Translations under genes and position numbers: made by a program | Shown here: piece after piece, positions 1 through 10,734 of the stretch | How the letters are laid out: each line of letters starts with the position of its first letter | How positions within the stretch are numbered: position 1 is the first letter of the stretch | The notes under the pieces: model-generated | What the model saw: only the letters and a program-made list of their open reading frames with translations | Told to the model about the DNA's origin: nothing | Databases searched by the model: none | Assembly (NCBI GenBank): GCA_030248195.1 | Contig: JASAND010027992.1 | Coordinates: forward strand, 1 to 64,000 | Length of the DNA: 64,000 bases | DNA from: Trissonchulus latispiculum | Taxonomy: Eukaryota; Nematoda; Enoplea; Enoplida; Ironidae | Direction of reading: 5' to 3'

Positions 1-330
1 ACCAGCTGAAAAAGGGAAATTGTTTAAAAATTCATTGCGGACGCAATGTAAGTAGTAGCCACAAAAACTTTATATCGTTGGATTCAGCTTAGATTGGACA
101 TTATGATTATGTAATTTTTACTCACTTTGCTAGACTCGCTATAGGTCGAAATTTTGGGTCAAAAAGTGGTATTTTCGAAAAAAACTGACTTTCAAATTAT
201 GAAATCTCACATATATCGGGTGAAAGCGGACGCCTAGGCGATCCTGAAAATCTGATCGAAAATTTTTTCCGTTGAGCGAGTCGCGAGTAATAACCAGTCA
301 AAGTCGGAAAAAGTGGCAAAGATCAAAGGA
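1..330. repeat. Arm of a foldback element (window-edge copy)
   Basis: This stretch is homologous to 17446-17775, the right arm of an internal foldback further along. Shared landmarks are TTTATATCGTTGGATTCA, AAATTTTGGGTCAAAAAGTGG and GTCGCGAGTAATARCCAGTCAAA. The other arm presumably lies before the window. No coding potential is seen. Confidence 0.6.
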
Positions 331-590
331 TTTTGAAAAATCTAAAAAATTGAATAACTCACGCAATTTTCAGCCAAAAAAAGGTTGAAATTTGGTGTGT
401 AGCACTTTCATACAAGAGGAAAATTTTCGTGAAAAAATCGCGGCAGTACCATGTACCAATCCTTCTGTACATATAAAAGCGGCGCCCTTTGAAATCGCAC
501 TTTACTTCAGTCTTTATCAGCCTTAAAATCTACACTTCGTCTAATATTCGGTAAAAATTAGAAAACAAGATTTAGTTTTACGATATTCAT

Positions 591-1400
591 TAAAAGGGTA
601 AAGCGTTATGCTACATTTTGAGATAAAGAAGGCTTCTCGCTACAAGCAAGAGTACATAATAGAATAAGAGTATGAAACTCTTACGCTACTATGTACTAAA
701 CATGCTTGATATGTTGGTCACTAACTCGGGACCCCCGCCCGAAAGTTTCGGGGGGGGGTCCCACCTACCCTCACTAATTACATGCTTTCATATAAGTGTG
801 TGTCCGACTCGCTGATTCGCTAATTAGCTTCGCTTACGATAGGCATTTTATTCGTAATTTTTAATTAATTAATTTTTACTTTAATTAGGTTTATGGAATT
901 TAAAACTAATTCGACAAGTTTGTAGCATTTTTTTCTGCTCTCTTTCCAACGATATAAAAATTGTTGCAGACTACATTCCTACGAATTTTTGTTTTGTGCA
1001 ACAATTTTTATATCATTGGAAAGAGCAGAAAAAATGCTACAAAGTTGTCGAATTAGTTTTTTAATTACATTAACCTAATTAAAGTTATAATTAATTAATT
1101 AAAAATTACTAATAAAATGCCTATCGTAAGCCTAAGCTAATTAGCGAATCAGCGAGCAGACACACACTTATATGAAAGCATGTAATTAGTGTAGAGTGGG
1201 ACCCCCCCCCCCGAAACTTTCGGGGGGGGGGTCCCGAGTTAGTGACCCGAGCATATCAAGCATGTTTAATACATAGTAGCGTAAGAGTTTCATACTCTTA
1301 TTCTATTATGTACTCTTGCTCCAAGTAATGAATGAGAATGAGTAACAATGGGTTCAAAGTTGATGACTCCAAAAGGATTCTCTCTCTAGGACCTTTAGTG
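591..1400. repeat. Fragment of the TTAA-flanked element, split by a foldback
   Basis: Positions 591-644 (GCTACATTTTGAGATAAAGAAGG) and 1321-1400 (CCAAGTAATGAATGAG) match adjacent sequence in the TTAA-flanked elements at 2740-2810 and 31430-31520. The 676-bp foldback at 645-1320 was therefore inserted into an older copy. The terminal inverted repeat is too decayed to place the end exactly. Confidence 0.55.
645..1320. mobile_element. Foldback element, 676 bp, long inverted arms
   Basis: The sequence folds into arms of about 324 bp (645-968 and 997-1320) around a 28-base loop (969-996). Arm ends are AGCAAGAGTAC and its complement. Each arm carries a G/C homopolymer hairpin (near 728-763 and 1199-1234). 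There is no ORF, so any movement would need a transposase in trans. The arms differ at many positions, which argues against an assembly hairpin artefact. The superfamily is not recognised. Confidence 0.75.
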
Positions 1401-1999
1401 AAACTGAGCTATCGTGAGAATGCCCTAAGACTAGACAATCTGACAGAATTCGTGCACCAAGAAAAAAATAACATCAATAACTAGAGAAAAATCCCGAGTT
1501 ATTTATGTCATACCGTAACATTTATGTTAAGACAGTGAAGTGATTACACTAAAGGCATCAAGTTTTAACTTTACTGTCATATATAAATCATATTTTACTA
1601 GCAGGCATGGAATTCAACTTCACATGTGGCGACCGTGTCAGGACTGCAACCTGCAATCTTTGGATTAAAATTTCAAATCTTAATCTTAAATGTTACAATC
1701 TTCAAATCATTAGATTTTGAAAAAAGGACTGACACTTGTTTCAGTCCGAGTTTCAGGTCTTCACCCTAACTAGTTTCAGCTTTCGTTTTCTTTCCAAAAT
1801 AGCTTCAGTTACTGAAAACCGGCTGTTGGTCCACTCTTGACCCCCGTTTGTCCACTGAATTGAAAGCTTTCTCACGAATACCCACAACGACAACCTCCCT
1901 CCATTCTTGCCGGGGATACCGGGGAAGGAATGTAAGGATTCAGATTGCAGAAACACGGCAGTAGTGTTTAAAACCGGCTATCCAATACACAAGTAAAGC
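1401..1999. other. No recognisable gene
   Basis: AT-rich sequence without a supported exon or repeat boundary. The only open frame (1753-1956, minus) lacks domain or splice support. Confidence 0.5.
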
Positions 2000-2844
2000 T
2001 TAAGGTGGTGATTCCTTTTGGGCACATATATATTGTTATTTGGCGGCGTAAATCAAGATGAAATTTGATGAAACATTCCGAAATATAGTTCTTTTATCGT
2101 TCTAACACCCTCCGCGCAATCCCGATTCAAAAATTCGAGATTTCCGGTCAGAGTGGTTTTTCCCAATTTCTGAACGTATGGCAGCGGCAATACAGTTATG
2201 ACTATATTCATTCGAAAGATCTCATTGAGCTTGATATTTTTGCTTTTTAAAGCAAGTTCCTAGCTTTTCTCTACCGTGAGATATAGCCGATTTTCTTGTT
2301 TTGGCGTCGACTTGTCATTTGTGCAGAAATCAAATAATCCAATATTTCTTGAACTACCAAGCCGTAAAATCAAACTCAGGGCGTCGATTTGAAGGTCTCA
2401 CAGGGACAAATTATCCGACGCATGATTGTCTTCCAACTGCTATCCTGTAGGCTGCTATCATAAAAATGTAGTTTTTACAACAACAGGACCAATTTTTTCC
2501 AAAGATTGTGGAGCATTCACAATGCAAGCTGGAGGGCCGCTGCTGAACAAATGTGTTCTGCACAAATATACACATGGGCGATTTTTTAGTTACCCCAAAT
2601 TGCTGCTTTCTAGCTAAAGTAATCGCTTGACAAATTTGGAAAAAAGTAGGCAAAATACAGGGTACGCACACATTTCAGCTTATTTCTTCTAAAATGTGTT
2701 AAAAATATTTTGGAAAAGCAACATTACTTTCATTGGTTAAAAAGAGAAAATGTCAAGCTACATTTTGATATAAAAAAGGCTTATTAACTATGAATGAGTA
2801 CTAATGGTGCAACTTTATGTGGCCAAAGGGAATCACCACCTTAA
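2000..2844. mobile_element. TTAA-flanked non-autonomous DNA transposon, copy 1
   Basis: Terminal inverted repeats GGTGGTGATTCCTTTTGG (from 2004) and CCAAAGGGAATCACCACC (to 2840) are immediately flanked by TTAA at 2000-2003 and 2841-2844. Duplication of TTAA is the target-site signature of the piggyBac superfamily. There is no transposase ORF. A related copy of 996 bp sits at 30550-31545, and a TIR-like end also appears near 16158. The superfamily assignment rests on the TTAA alone and is an inference. Confidence 0.75.
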
Positions 2845-4050
2845 GAAATGTGACACGCTACGTTTAAGTAGTGCTCTCTAAACGGTTCCGACTTTTGACA
2901 CAAGTATAAGAAGTCTGATAGGCGCAGGTTGGTAAAATTCACTTCCCGCCCGCTAGCTGGTGAGCTGTCGCGACGCGAGGCCCTGATAGGCTCAAAGACA
3001 AATGATAGCGGTAGGCCTGATAAACTGTCACCTGTATCTGACCGGCCCGTAGTGTTGGCGTTGGCCAATGGCCGGTCATTGGCCGAGAAAATCTCAGCCA
3101 GTTGGCTAGCCGCTGGCAACCTTTTTGAGTAAGGTTTTATTAAAATGACGCCCCATCAAGCACAGTTAAGGAACAAAAACACTAAAGTCCAGGAAGCGAA
3201 CGTTGGCAAATAGCTAAAAAATGGCCAATGGCTTGCTACGGCCAAGCAGTAACCAATGGACAACGAAAACTCAAGATAACCCTGGAAAGTTTCGGCCAAT
3301 CCCAACACTACCGGCCGGCACCAGCCGCTCTGGACAGGGCCGGTGCACAAAAAATCGACTGTATTATAAAGTTTGAATTTTCACCAATCCTAAAAAAATT
3401 GGTCATCTCCAATTCTATACAAAAAGCAGAGTCCTAGCCTAGCTAAAACTAGCACCACATAATTTATTATGTCGAAAATGTCAATATACAAAAACTGGAA
3501 TAATTAAAGTCACAATAATTATGCAACATGCAACATGCCATATACAATTGTCATGCATTAAATGCACTGAGAAGGCACCTAATTATAAATAATTTAGGAA
3601 GCTCCACGAGAAAAATAATTGAAATAAAACTGAGCAATTTAGAAATCTCCAAATTCAGTCTTCTTTTTCGTGGCAACAGCAGCACAGCCATTTCCAACGA
3701 CTTTTCCTTTTGCTATCTAAAACAACATCATATTGTCAAAAGCATAAACAATACTTGAAGTCTTTTAATCCACTAATTTTGGGCAGGGTACAGTGAGGCT
3801 CAATTTCAGGGCAGCACCTGTTATTAGAGCGGCCCACACGCAAACGAAAGTGCTAACTTCACTCAATCTCAAAATTTTGCAGCTACAATGAGGAACAGGG
3901 AATTTAATAGTTAGCTGCTTTTGCAAGCTAAGCGTGGGGTGAATTTTGGACATTTTCAGCACCAGTATCTCTCCCTCTAGTCGTTTCTTATCTAGAAGCC
4001 AAACTTGATCTAGATAACACCGGAACCATAATTCCAACCAAAGCTAAATA
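2845..4050. other. Gene-free stretch with a short imperfect inverted repeat
   Basis: No exon is supported. Positions 3044-3066 and 3294-3316 are inverted copies (GGCC..GTAGTGTTGG..TTGGCC) bracketing a segment rich in TGGCCAATGG. Nothing else is recognised. Confidence 0.4.
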
Positions 4051-4660
4051 ATAGGAAGCGTACGACACCGTACCCTGTGTGATACTCGGCACACTAAGGC
4101 GTCAAACTCGGGCGGGCGGGGGGTAACGGTTAACACAGTTAACCAACGTGTGCTTATATGCGTTTGAACTAAAACGAATCTGATTGGCCAATCACCAACC
4201 TTACGTATGTCAAAATTAAGTGCGTAAGCGCCCCCCCCCTCGAGATCTCGGGGGAGAGCCAGCTCACCATTGTTATGTTAGTGTGTCCATATACGATTGA
4301 ACGGCAATGTATTTGATTGGCTGCTTAGCTACTGCTATGGTAATGCCATGATGAAGGTTTCGGTAGCTCAAGAAGCCAATCAAATAAATTTCAGTTCAAT
4401 CGCATATAAACACACGCTTAGCAACGTTAAGCTGAGTCCCTCCCTCAGAGATCTAGGGAGATGGGTTGTTTTGTTTGCTGCATTGTTGCACTGCATTGTT
4501 GCATTGGACATAGTTCAGTTCACCTTATACATATAATTTCGATATACATACGCGATTAGCCAATCAGATTCGCTTTAGTTCAAACGCATACAAACATATC
4601 GTCAACTGTGAACCGTGCCTCCCCACCCGAAATTTCACAGACTATTGGCTCTAGGAAGGG
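4050..4660. repeat. Nested foldback element with CCAAT-type palindromes
   Basis: TTTGAACTAAAACGAATCTG (near 4164) recurs inverted near 4568-4590, and both copies abut ATTGGCCAAT/AGCCAATC motifs. A second, inner inverted pair (TTTGATTGGCT near 4312 and AAGCCAATCAAAT near 4373) carries C-rich hairpins. The architecture resembles the foldback at 645-1320. The exact termini are not resolved. Confidence 0.55.
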
Positions 4661-4734
4661 CACGGTGTTGTTACTCTTTCTACCATTTATCTACTTTTGT
4701 CACTACTAACTAACCTTTATTAGACGGACAGCCT

Positions 4735-4880
4735 TATTATAGGGGAGCGCTCTATGGGTGTAAAAGGCGCTGCGCGGTCCTTAGAGACCCGTTCGAGCAC
4801 CGTGCCAGCTAAATACTCAACGAAACTAGACAAATATGGTATCGTTGGAATCAGCAGGACGAGTACTACAAGTCGCAAAA
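4735..4880 (-). repeat. Dispersed repeat, inverted mate at 12520-12665
   Basis: The reverse complement shares GCTGATTCCAAC, a TCTAGTTT(C/A)GTTGA(G/A)TATTTAGC block and CGCGCAGCGCCTTTTACAC with 12520-12665. The small open frames at both sites come from this repeat and should not be annotated as genes. Confidence 0.6.
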
Positions 4881-5592
4881 AAGTTTTGGTCAAAATTTCC
4901 AACTCTGAAAATTTTCGCTTCCGGACAAGTTAGGTAAGTTTGTTTTTCCCGTGAAAAGTCACGCTCGGAAAAGGGCATTCTTCTGACTTAATGATAGAAT
5001 GATCTGGGCATTTTCAGCCGGTGAAGTTTGGTTTTTCTGAGAGGCATGGACGTGTTAATGTACCTTTTTGATAGTTTTTGGCCGGCCGGCCAAAGGTGGC
5101 CTCACGGCTATTTTGGCCAAAAAAGGCCTATTTTGTGTCAGAGTTGCAGAGCTCAGGGAACTAGCTCGAGAGACGCGGCTTGTTGCATAAGAAACTTTGG
5201 GTTGGGTACCATGGAATAGCGAGGGCGATTTTCGATATCTTGCCGGGCCGGAGCATACTCTGTACTTTAATCAAAACGAATCTGATGAACTACATCCGTT
5301 TTGTTTAAGTCGTAATTGTGTACAACGCTTCCATTACCGTATTTTCAACAATATTTTATCACACACGTACATATGTGAAATAATTAGTTGTGTGTCAAAC
5401 GTACCATCAGTTTTACATTTATACTATTATCGCGTGGCTTCTACATAATAGTAAGAGACTGCCAGAACAATATATATACAGACTTTGATAAAACATTCCC
5501 ACCCATACACTGAGAAGTCATAAAATACAGCTCATCAACTCGCATGAACCACAACCAGACGCCCATACCGACACAACAAAGCTTATCTTTAC

Positions 5593-6795
5593 CTTTCAAA
5601 TCAGAACTCCTGGAAGCAGTAGAGGGGCAAGCTGCTTCGGCTGCAATTCGATTCAGTTCTTCACGGGCCCGAGTTGCCGCGTCAGCATAGACAACTGGCG
5701 GTGGCAGGGAGAGCGGTGCTGAAGCATTCGAAGAAACAGCACGCCGCGGTAGGGAGGGGGGATTGGAGGATCCTGAAGCGCCGACCACGGCACGAGTAGT
5801 AGCAGGAGGTAGCCTGGATAAAGCAGGAAGGGGCTGTGATCGTTTAGGTGAAGATTTGGACTTGACAATAGAACTAGCGGTTTTGGCAACGTTGCTAGAC
5901 GATGGTTGGGCAAGGGAGGTAGTAGGAGTAGAAATTCGATGGGATTTATGAGGTAGTGTCGTTTTGTCAGCGGACTTGGCCGCAAGAGGTAGCTCTTGGT
6001 GAGCTGGGGTAGTATTGGCAGTCGGATGGGTGCAAGGAGATTTCGCAGCCCCGGAATTCGGCAAAATACCGGATTTGCCTGCAGCCGGGATTCCGTGAAG
6101 CGAAGGGGCTGGGCCGAGCAGATAGGGATTTCGAAATTTCCACTGAATCGACGAATCAGGGGTCAGCCCGCCAGTAGTGGACGAGTGAGCGGTCGCGACT
6201 ACCGAGTTCTTCCCCGCAATCGAAGTTGGTAAAATCGACGCATAAGCCGTGGTAGGATTACCACCACTCGTAGAGTTCCCTTCCTGGAGTCTATTTGGTG
6301 TCTGCCCTTGGGGCGGTTTTGATCTAAGCACACTCGAACTGCCGGCTAGGGTGCTCGGTTGAAGCACCGAAACTATAGTCCGCGGCGAATTTCCTGGAGG
6401 CTGAAATTCGGGAGGTTGATGAGAATTTAGGGGAGCACCAGCAGCGGCAACAGGAACTACAGAGGCGGGTTGAGAAGCCACACCGGCTGACTGAGTCGTG
6501 CTGCAGAACCGCAACTGTTGCGTGCTGTGCGCAGTAGGTAACAGTAGCGGTTGCAGCGAAGAAGGGGGCTTGCCCCCGTCTCCTCGCCGAGGAGAGGGTG
6601 CTGGGAGGGGGCGCTCACCCAGAAGTGGACGGCGTAGGGTAGAGGACGACGGCAGTTTCTGAGAGGGCATGGGGGCTTGACCCAGTCCAACCGCCCACGG
6701 TAGCGCTCCATGACAAAAAGAAGAATCCATTGGTAAGGGTGTATCGTCGGCTAAGATCTCAGATTTTCTGGAAGGAGCATCGACAGAAGCGAAGT
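5593..6795 (-). CDS. Ser/Pro-rich internal exon of an unidentified gene
   Basis: A 1203-nt open exon is bounded on the minus strand by a pyrimidine-rich acceptor (TTTGTTTTCTAG, exon starts 6795) and a donor (AAAG|GTAAAG, exon ends 5593). It encodes about 400 residues that are mostly Ser, Pro, Thr, Ala and Gly with scattered Lys/Arg, predicted to be disordered. A short helical, charged stretch (RAREELNRIAAEAA) lies near its end. I recognise no domain. GC content is clearly higher than the flanks, as expected for coding sequence here. The frame stays open to 5441, so an unspliced end is an alternative. It lies 1 kb downstream of the LOTUS exon on the same strand. Its acceptor phase fits a weak donor inside that exon (near 7912), so the two may belong to one gene, but this is unproven. 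Confidence 0.55.
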
Positions 6796-7793
6796 CTAGA
6801 AAACAAACTACGATAAAAAACTCAAACGGACGCTGATAAGACAATAATTCATAGTATAGATGCAAACGGTTAGGTTCTAACTTCAGTATATAGCACCATT
6901 TTAACCTTAGTTTCAAAAATTTCCCGGCACTGCTTGAATTTTTAAAAAATATTAGCTACTTTATTTTAAAAACATAGTTTTGCCATATTTTTAGCAGGCG
7001 GCTTTATGAACAAAACAGCCAAAATTGTTCCAAAAACTGGGCTCTTTCTGTTGGGTGAGCCCCCAACATGAAACCCTTCTCTGGCTTCCAAGACCCAAAT
7101 TACCCAAAATACGTACGTAAGCCAGAAATTGCAACTTTGCTTTATCCTATATGTATAGGTGTACCCCCAAGTAAAAGTAAAAGTGCTAAAAACGGTTGCG
7201 ACGAAAATTATGACAAACTTCATGGATGACATTGTAAGTAATTTTCAGTTAGAATTCCCTTAATCTGTTGCTCACCCTGAAAAATAGTATAGTTGTTAAT
7301 AAAAATAGTAGTCTTGATCATTTTTCAAAAAACACTGCCCTGTCTGTCCCGAAATTAGAAAGACTTCTCTCATCCAGAAATTCCAGGGAATCCGTAGGAT
7401 TTTTCATTCAATTTTCAAAAAGTTCAAGGACTAGCAGGCAGAAAATTATTAGAATAGTATTAGATTAATTACTAGAATATATAATATTAGAAAAATTAGA
7501 CTAAATATTAGATTAGAGAATTTATTAAATATTAGACAATATTAGGTTAAAAAAACATTAGAAATGTCCCAATTTAGAAACGAAACCATTTAGAAAATTC
7601 AAAAACGAAAATATGTCCCAATCAATTCATGAGAAATCCTTAAATATTTTTCAAGGCCCCCCTCCACTTAAAATCCTTGTTACGCTGCCTCGGCACATTT
7701 CATGTATATAACCCTCACAATGAAGTCCTCACAAAACTTAAAATCAAAAATCTAAAATCACAATTTACAACCATTTATACAAAAAACCCTCAA
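6796..7793. other. Intron or intergenic spacer between two minus-strand exons
   Basis: AT-rich, with no recognised domain in any frame. TTTATT near 7519 reads AATAAA on the minus strand, about 275 nt beyond the stop at 7794, and could be the polyadenylation signal if the LOTUS exon is terminal. Confidence 0.4.
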
Positions 7794-8919
7794 CTAACTC
7801 GAACGGGTCGACCGATTCACAGCCGTTGAGGTCAGGTTGGTAGGCGCTGAAGCCGAACAGTAGGAACTGTCAGTCGAAGATGACGAAGAAAGCAACGTCT
7901 TTTGACTGTCACCAGACGGGAGGGGCGGACTAAAGCTGGTCGGATTCGTGAGAAAGAATCGAATCGGCTGATTATCAAAACCGTGGCGGCATTCCACGTT
8001 GGGCAGGAATTTCAGCAACTCTTCCAGACACTGAAATCCGTGTTGGCGCGGCTGCAGGACCCGGCGAAAGGTCTGGGCAAAGGTTCGGGCAAATTCGCTG
8101 ACACTGAGCCCGCTGGCTGGGTGCTGAGCCAGCACCGACCGGATGCAGAGCAAATCGTCACCGGAAATTGGGGGCTGATTGGGCTGCGGTTGCGGGGGAT
8201 TCTCCTGAGCCTCTGCCGGCGGCCCAGGCAGTTGCTTAGGATTTCGCCGCTGTCGAGATCTGGATCTTTGCCGTCGTGAGGACGGTGGGCGTCTGGAACG
8301 AGCTCCAGCAGATCGCCTGGTCCTGGAGGAACCGGCGTCGAGAGATGACGTAACCCTCCGGGAAGGATTGCCGGATTCAGATTCGGCCAGGCCACCGGCC
8401 ACCAAAGCCTCCCCGTCATCATCTGTTGCAGCCAACAGCGGTTTTCTGTCCGACGTCTCCCAGTCCACTCGGCGGCTCCCAGGACCACTACCTCTGCCAC
8501 GATTCTGAAACGGCCGACCGGGCCGGGCCCGGGCACGACCTCTACCACGACCTCCTGCAGCTGCCCTCCCCCCTCGGCCACGAAAACCACCAGAGCCAAG
8601 TCCTCCCAAATTTTCCTTTTCCTCCTCAACCAACGGTTGTTGTCCATCAGAATTCCCGATTGGGGATCGGCCACCTCGACAGCCTCGTCCGTTAGCCCTC
8701 AGAACCCTTCTTTGACCAGAAATTCCTCGGCTGGTGGACTGGTCCTGCTTATCAATTAGGTCGTCTAGATGTGCCGTCTTTTCACCGGGTTTGGCCCAAA
8801 GGACGGGAATCCCGTAGTCGTCGTGGGTGATGTCCAGCTTGTCCGGGATGGCTTCCAGCAAGGATAGGAGACTGGGAAACCCGTAGCTCTCATAGTCGAT
8901 GTAGTTGTTGTACTCCTTC
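7794..8919 (-). CDS. LOTUS (OST-HTH) domain protein, C-terminal exon
   Basis: This exon encodes about 374 residues ending in TAG at 7794-7796. A good acceptor (TACACTGTTACAG, exon starts 8919) precedes it, so the codons upstream in the open frame are intronic. The first 45 residues (YESYGFPSLLSLLEAIPD) are the second half of a LOTUS domain whose start lies in an upstream exon. A long Arg/Gly-rich stretch with RGRGG-type repeats and SR-like RSRSRQRR follows. A complete LOTUS domain then runs from DDLLCIRSVL through HGFQCLEELLKFLPNVE to QPIRFFL, and a Ser-rich tail ends the protein. LOTUS proteins (Oskar, TDRD5, TDRD7, MARF1) act in germ-granule RNA regulation and can bind Vasa helicase or RNA; RGG boxes also bind RNA. 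I infer a cytoplasmic RNP role. No Tudor or NYN domain is visible, so the family member is left open. Confidence 0.8.
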
Positions 8920-8965
8920 CTGTAACAGTGTAGAACAAAATATATATGACAGGCTTTTTGCAAAA

Positions 8966-10692
8966 GTCACAGATGTCGTGATTGGATTTAAAATCGATCC
9001 TCTCCGATTTCCTTCATTTTCACGTATGTTGTACCCATTATTAGTCAAAGTATCACAGCGCAATCCGCTTCTCCAAATTCCCTCGTATGCGTGAGAAAAT
9101 GGCCTGCAAAGTTTCAATTTCAGCTCATTTTGAAGCAATCTGGAGCGATCAACTTTGAAGCATCCTAACTGAAGCTTGGATTACTCGATTGGGCTGAAAC
9201 TTGGCCTGCATTTTAAATAATATAAGTACTAATACTATGGCAAATTTGAACCAAAACGGTTAACTACTGCTCGCCTTTTGATCAAAAGCTGATGTCAGGA
9301 AGGGGACGTCACAACCATCATTTTCACGGTTTTTCGGCTGTAGCCAAAAACCTAGGTTAGGGAAACGGCTGATTTTCTATGGTAGTTGTAGGCTTGAATT
9401 GGGGCCACACGCTGTGTAAATTTAAGCCAAGCCGGTTTGGGCTTTTGAAGGCAAATTGGCACCAGAAGAAACATCGATCGGCCACTTTTTTGGGAATCGC
9501 CAAATTTTTCAATATTTTTCGTCCACAGCTTGATAGGAACGGAACAACCGTATACCCTTCCATCAGTTAATCACTCTAAGCAGTAGAAGTACATGTGGCA
9601 AAAGTTGTTTTATTCGGTTAAGGTACAAGTAAGCAGGCAACGTTTTGAATTCTGAAGTCCACGTCCAAACCAAGCTTGGCATTTAACGAGCACTAGCGAG
9701 AAAAGCGTGCATTTTTGGGACTTGTGTCAAGAAGAAAAGTTGTTCAGCTTGTCAAAAGCTTTCGAACGAGCTAAAATTTGTACTGTTTCGAACAACTTTA
9801 GTTTTCACGATTTTTTACAGTGCTCAAAATTACGAAATTTTGTTGTTCGAAACAGTACAAATTTTAGCTCATTCGAAAGCTTTTGTCAAGCTGAACAACT
9901 TTTCTTCTTGACACAAGTCCCAAAAATGCATGCATTTCTCGCTAGAGCTCGTTAAATGCAAAGCTATGCCAAGTTGTGCCAAGCTTGGTTTGCACGTGGA
10001 TCTCAAAATTCAAAACGTTGCCTACTGCAAGTACCTTAACCGAATAATACAATTTTTGGCACACGTACTTCTACTGCTTAGAGTGATTAAGTGATGAAAG
10101 GGATACGGTTGTTCGGTTCCTATCAAGCTGTGGACGAAAAAATATTGAAAAGTTTGGCGATTTCCAAAAACTGGCCGATGTCTCTTCTGGTGCCAATTTG
10201 CCTTCAAAAGCCCAAACCGATTAGTTTGACATCTACACAGCGTGTGGCCCCAATGCAAGCCTACAACTACCATAGAAAACCAGCCGTTTCCCTAACCTAG
10301 ATTTTTGGCTACAGCCCAAAAACCGTGAAGATGATGGTTGTGACGACCCCGTCCTGAAACAAGTTTTTGACCAAAACACGAGCAGTAGTTAACCGTTTTG
10401 GTTCAAATTCGCCAAAGAATTATTACTTATATTAGCTAATATGCATGCAAAGTTTCAGCTCAATCGAGCAAACCAAGCTTCAGTTAGGATGGTTCAAAGT
10501 TGGTCGCTCCAGATTGCATCAAAATGAGCTGGAATTGAAATCTTGAAGGCCATTTTCTCACGAGCGAATACGAGCGAATTTGGTGAAACGGATTGCGTAG
10601 TGATACTTTGACCAATAATCGGTACAACATATGTGAAAATGAAAGAAATCAGAGAGGATCGCTTTTAAAACCAATCGCAGCTAGTGACACAA
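8966..10692. mobile_element. Large foldback element, 1.7 kb, inside the LOTUS gene's upstream intron
   Basis: Two arms of about 830 bp mirror each other around a short loop near 9797-9842. Matching inverted blocks include GGTAGTTGTAGGCTTG (near 9379) with CAAGCCTACAACTACC (near 10256), and GACTTGTGTCAAGAAGAAAA (near 9719) with its complement near 9902. The outer ends (GTCACAGATGTCGTGATTGG and CCAATCGCAGCTAGTGAC) sit 47 bp beyond the LOTUS exon's acceptor. There is no transposase ORF and no clear target duplication. A transcript through it would form a long imperfect double-stranded RNA. Confidence 0.75.
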
Positions 10693-10734
10693 TCTATGTA
10701 CGACCCTTAGAAGAAGCGAGTCATATAGTCATTC

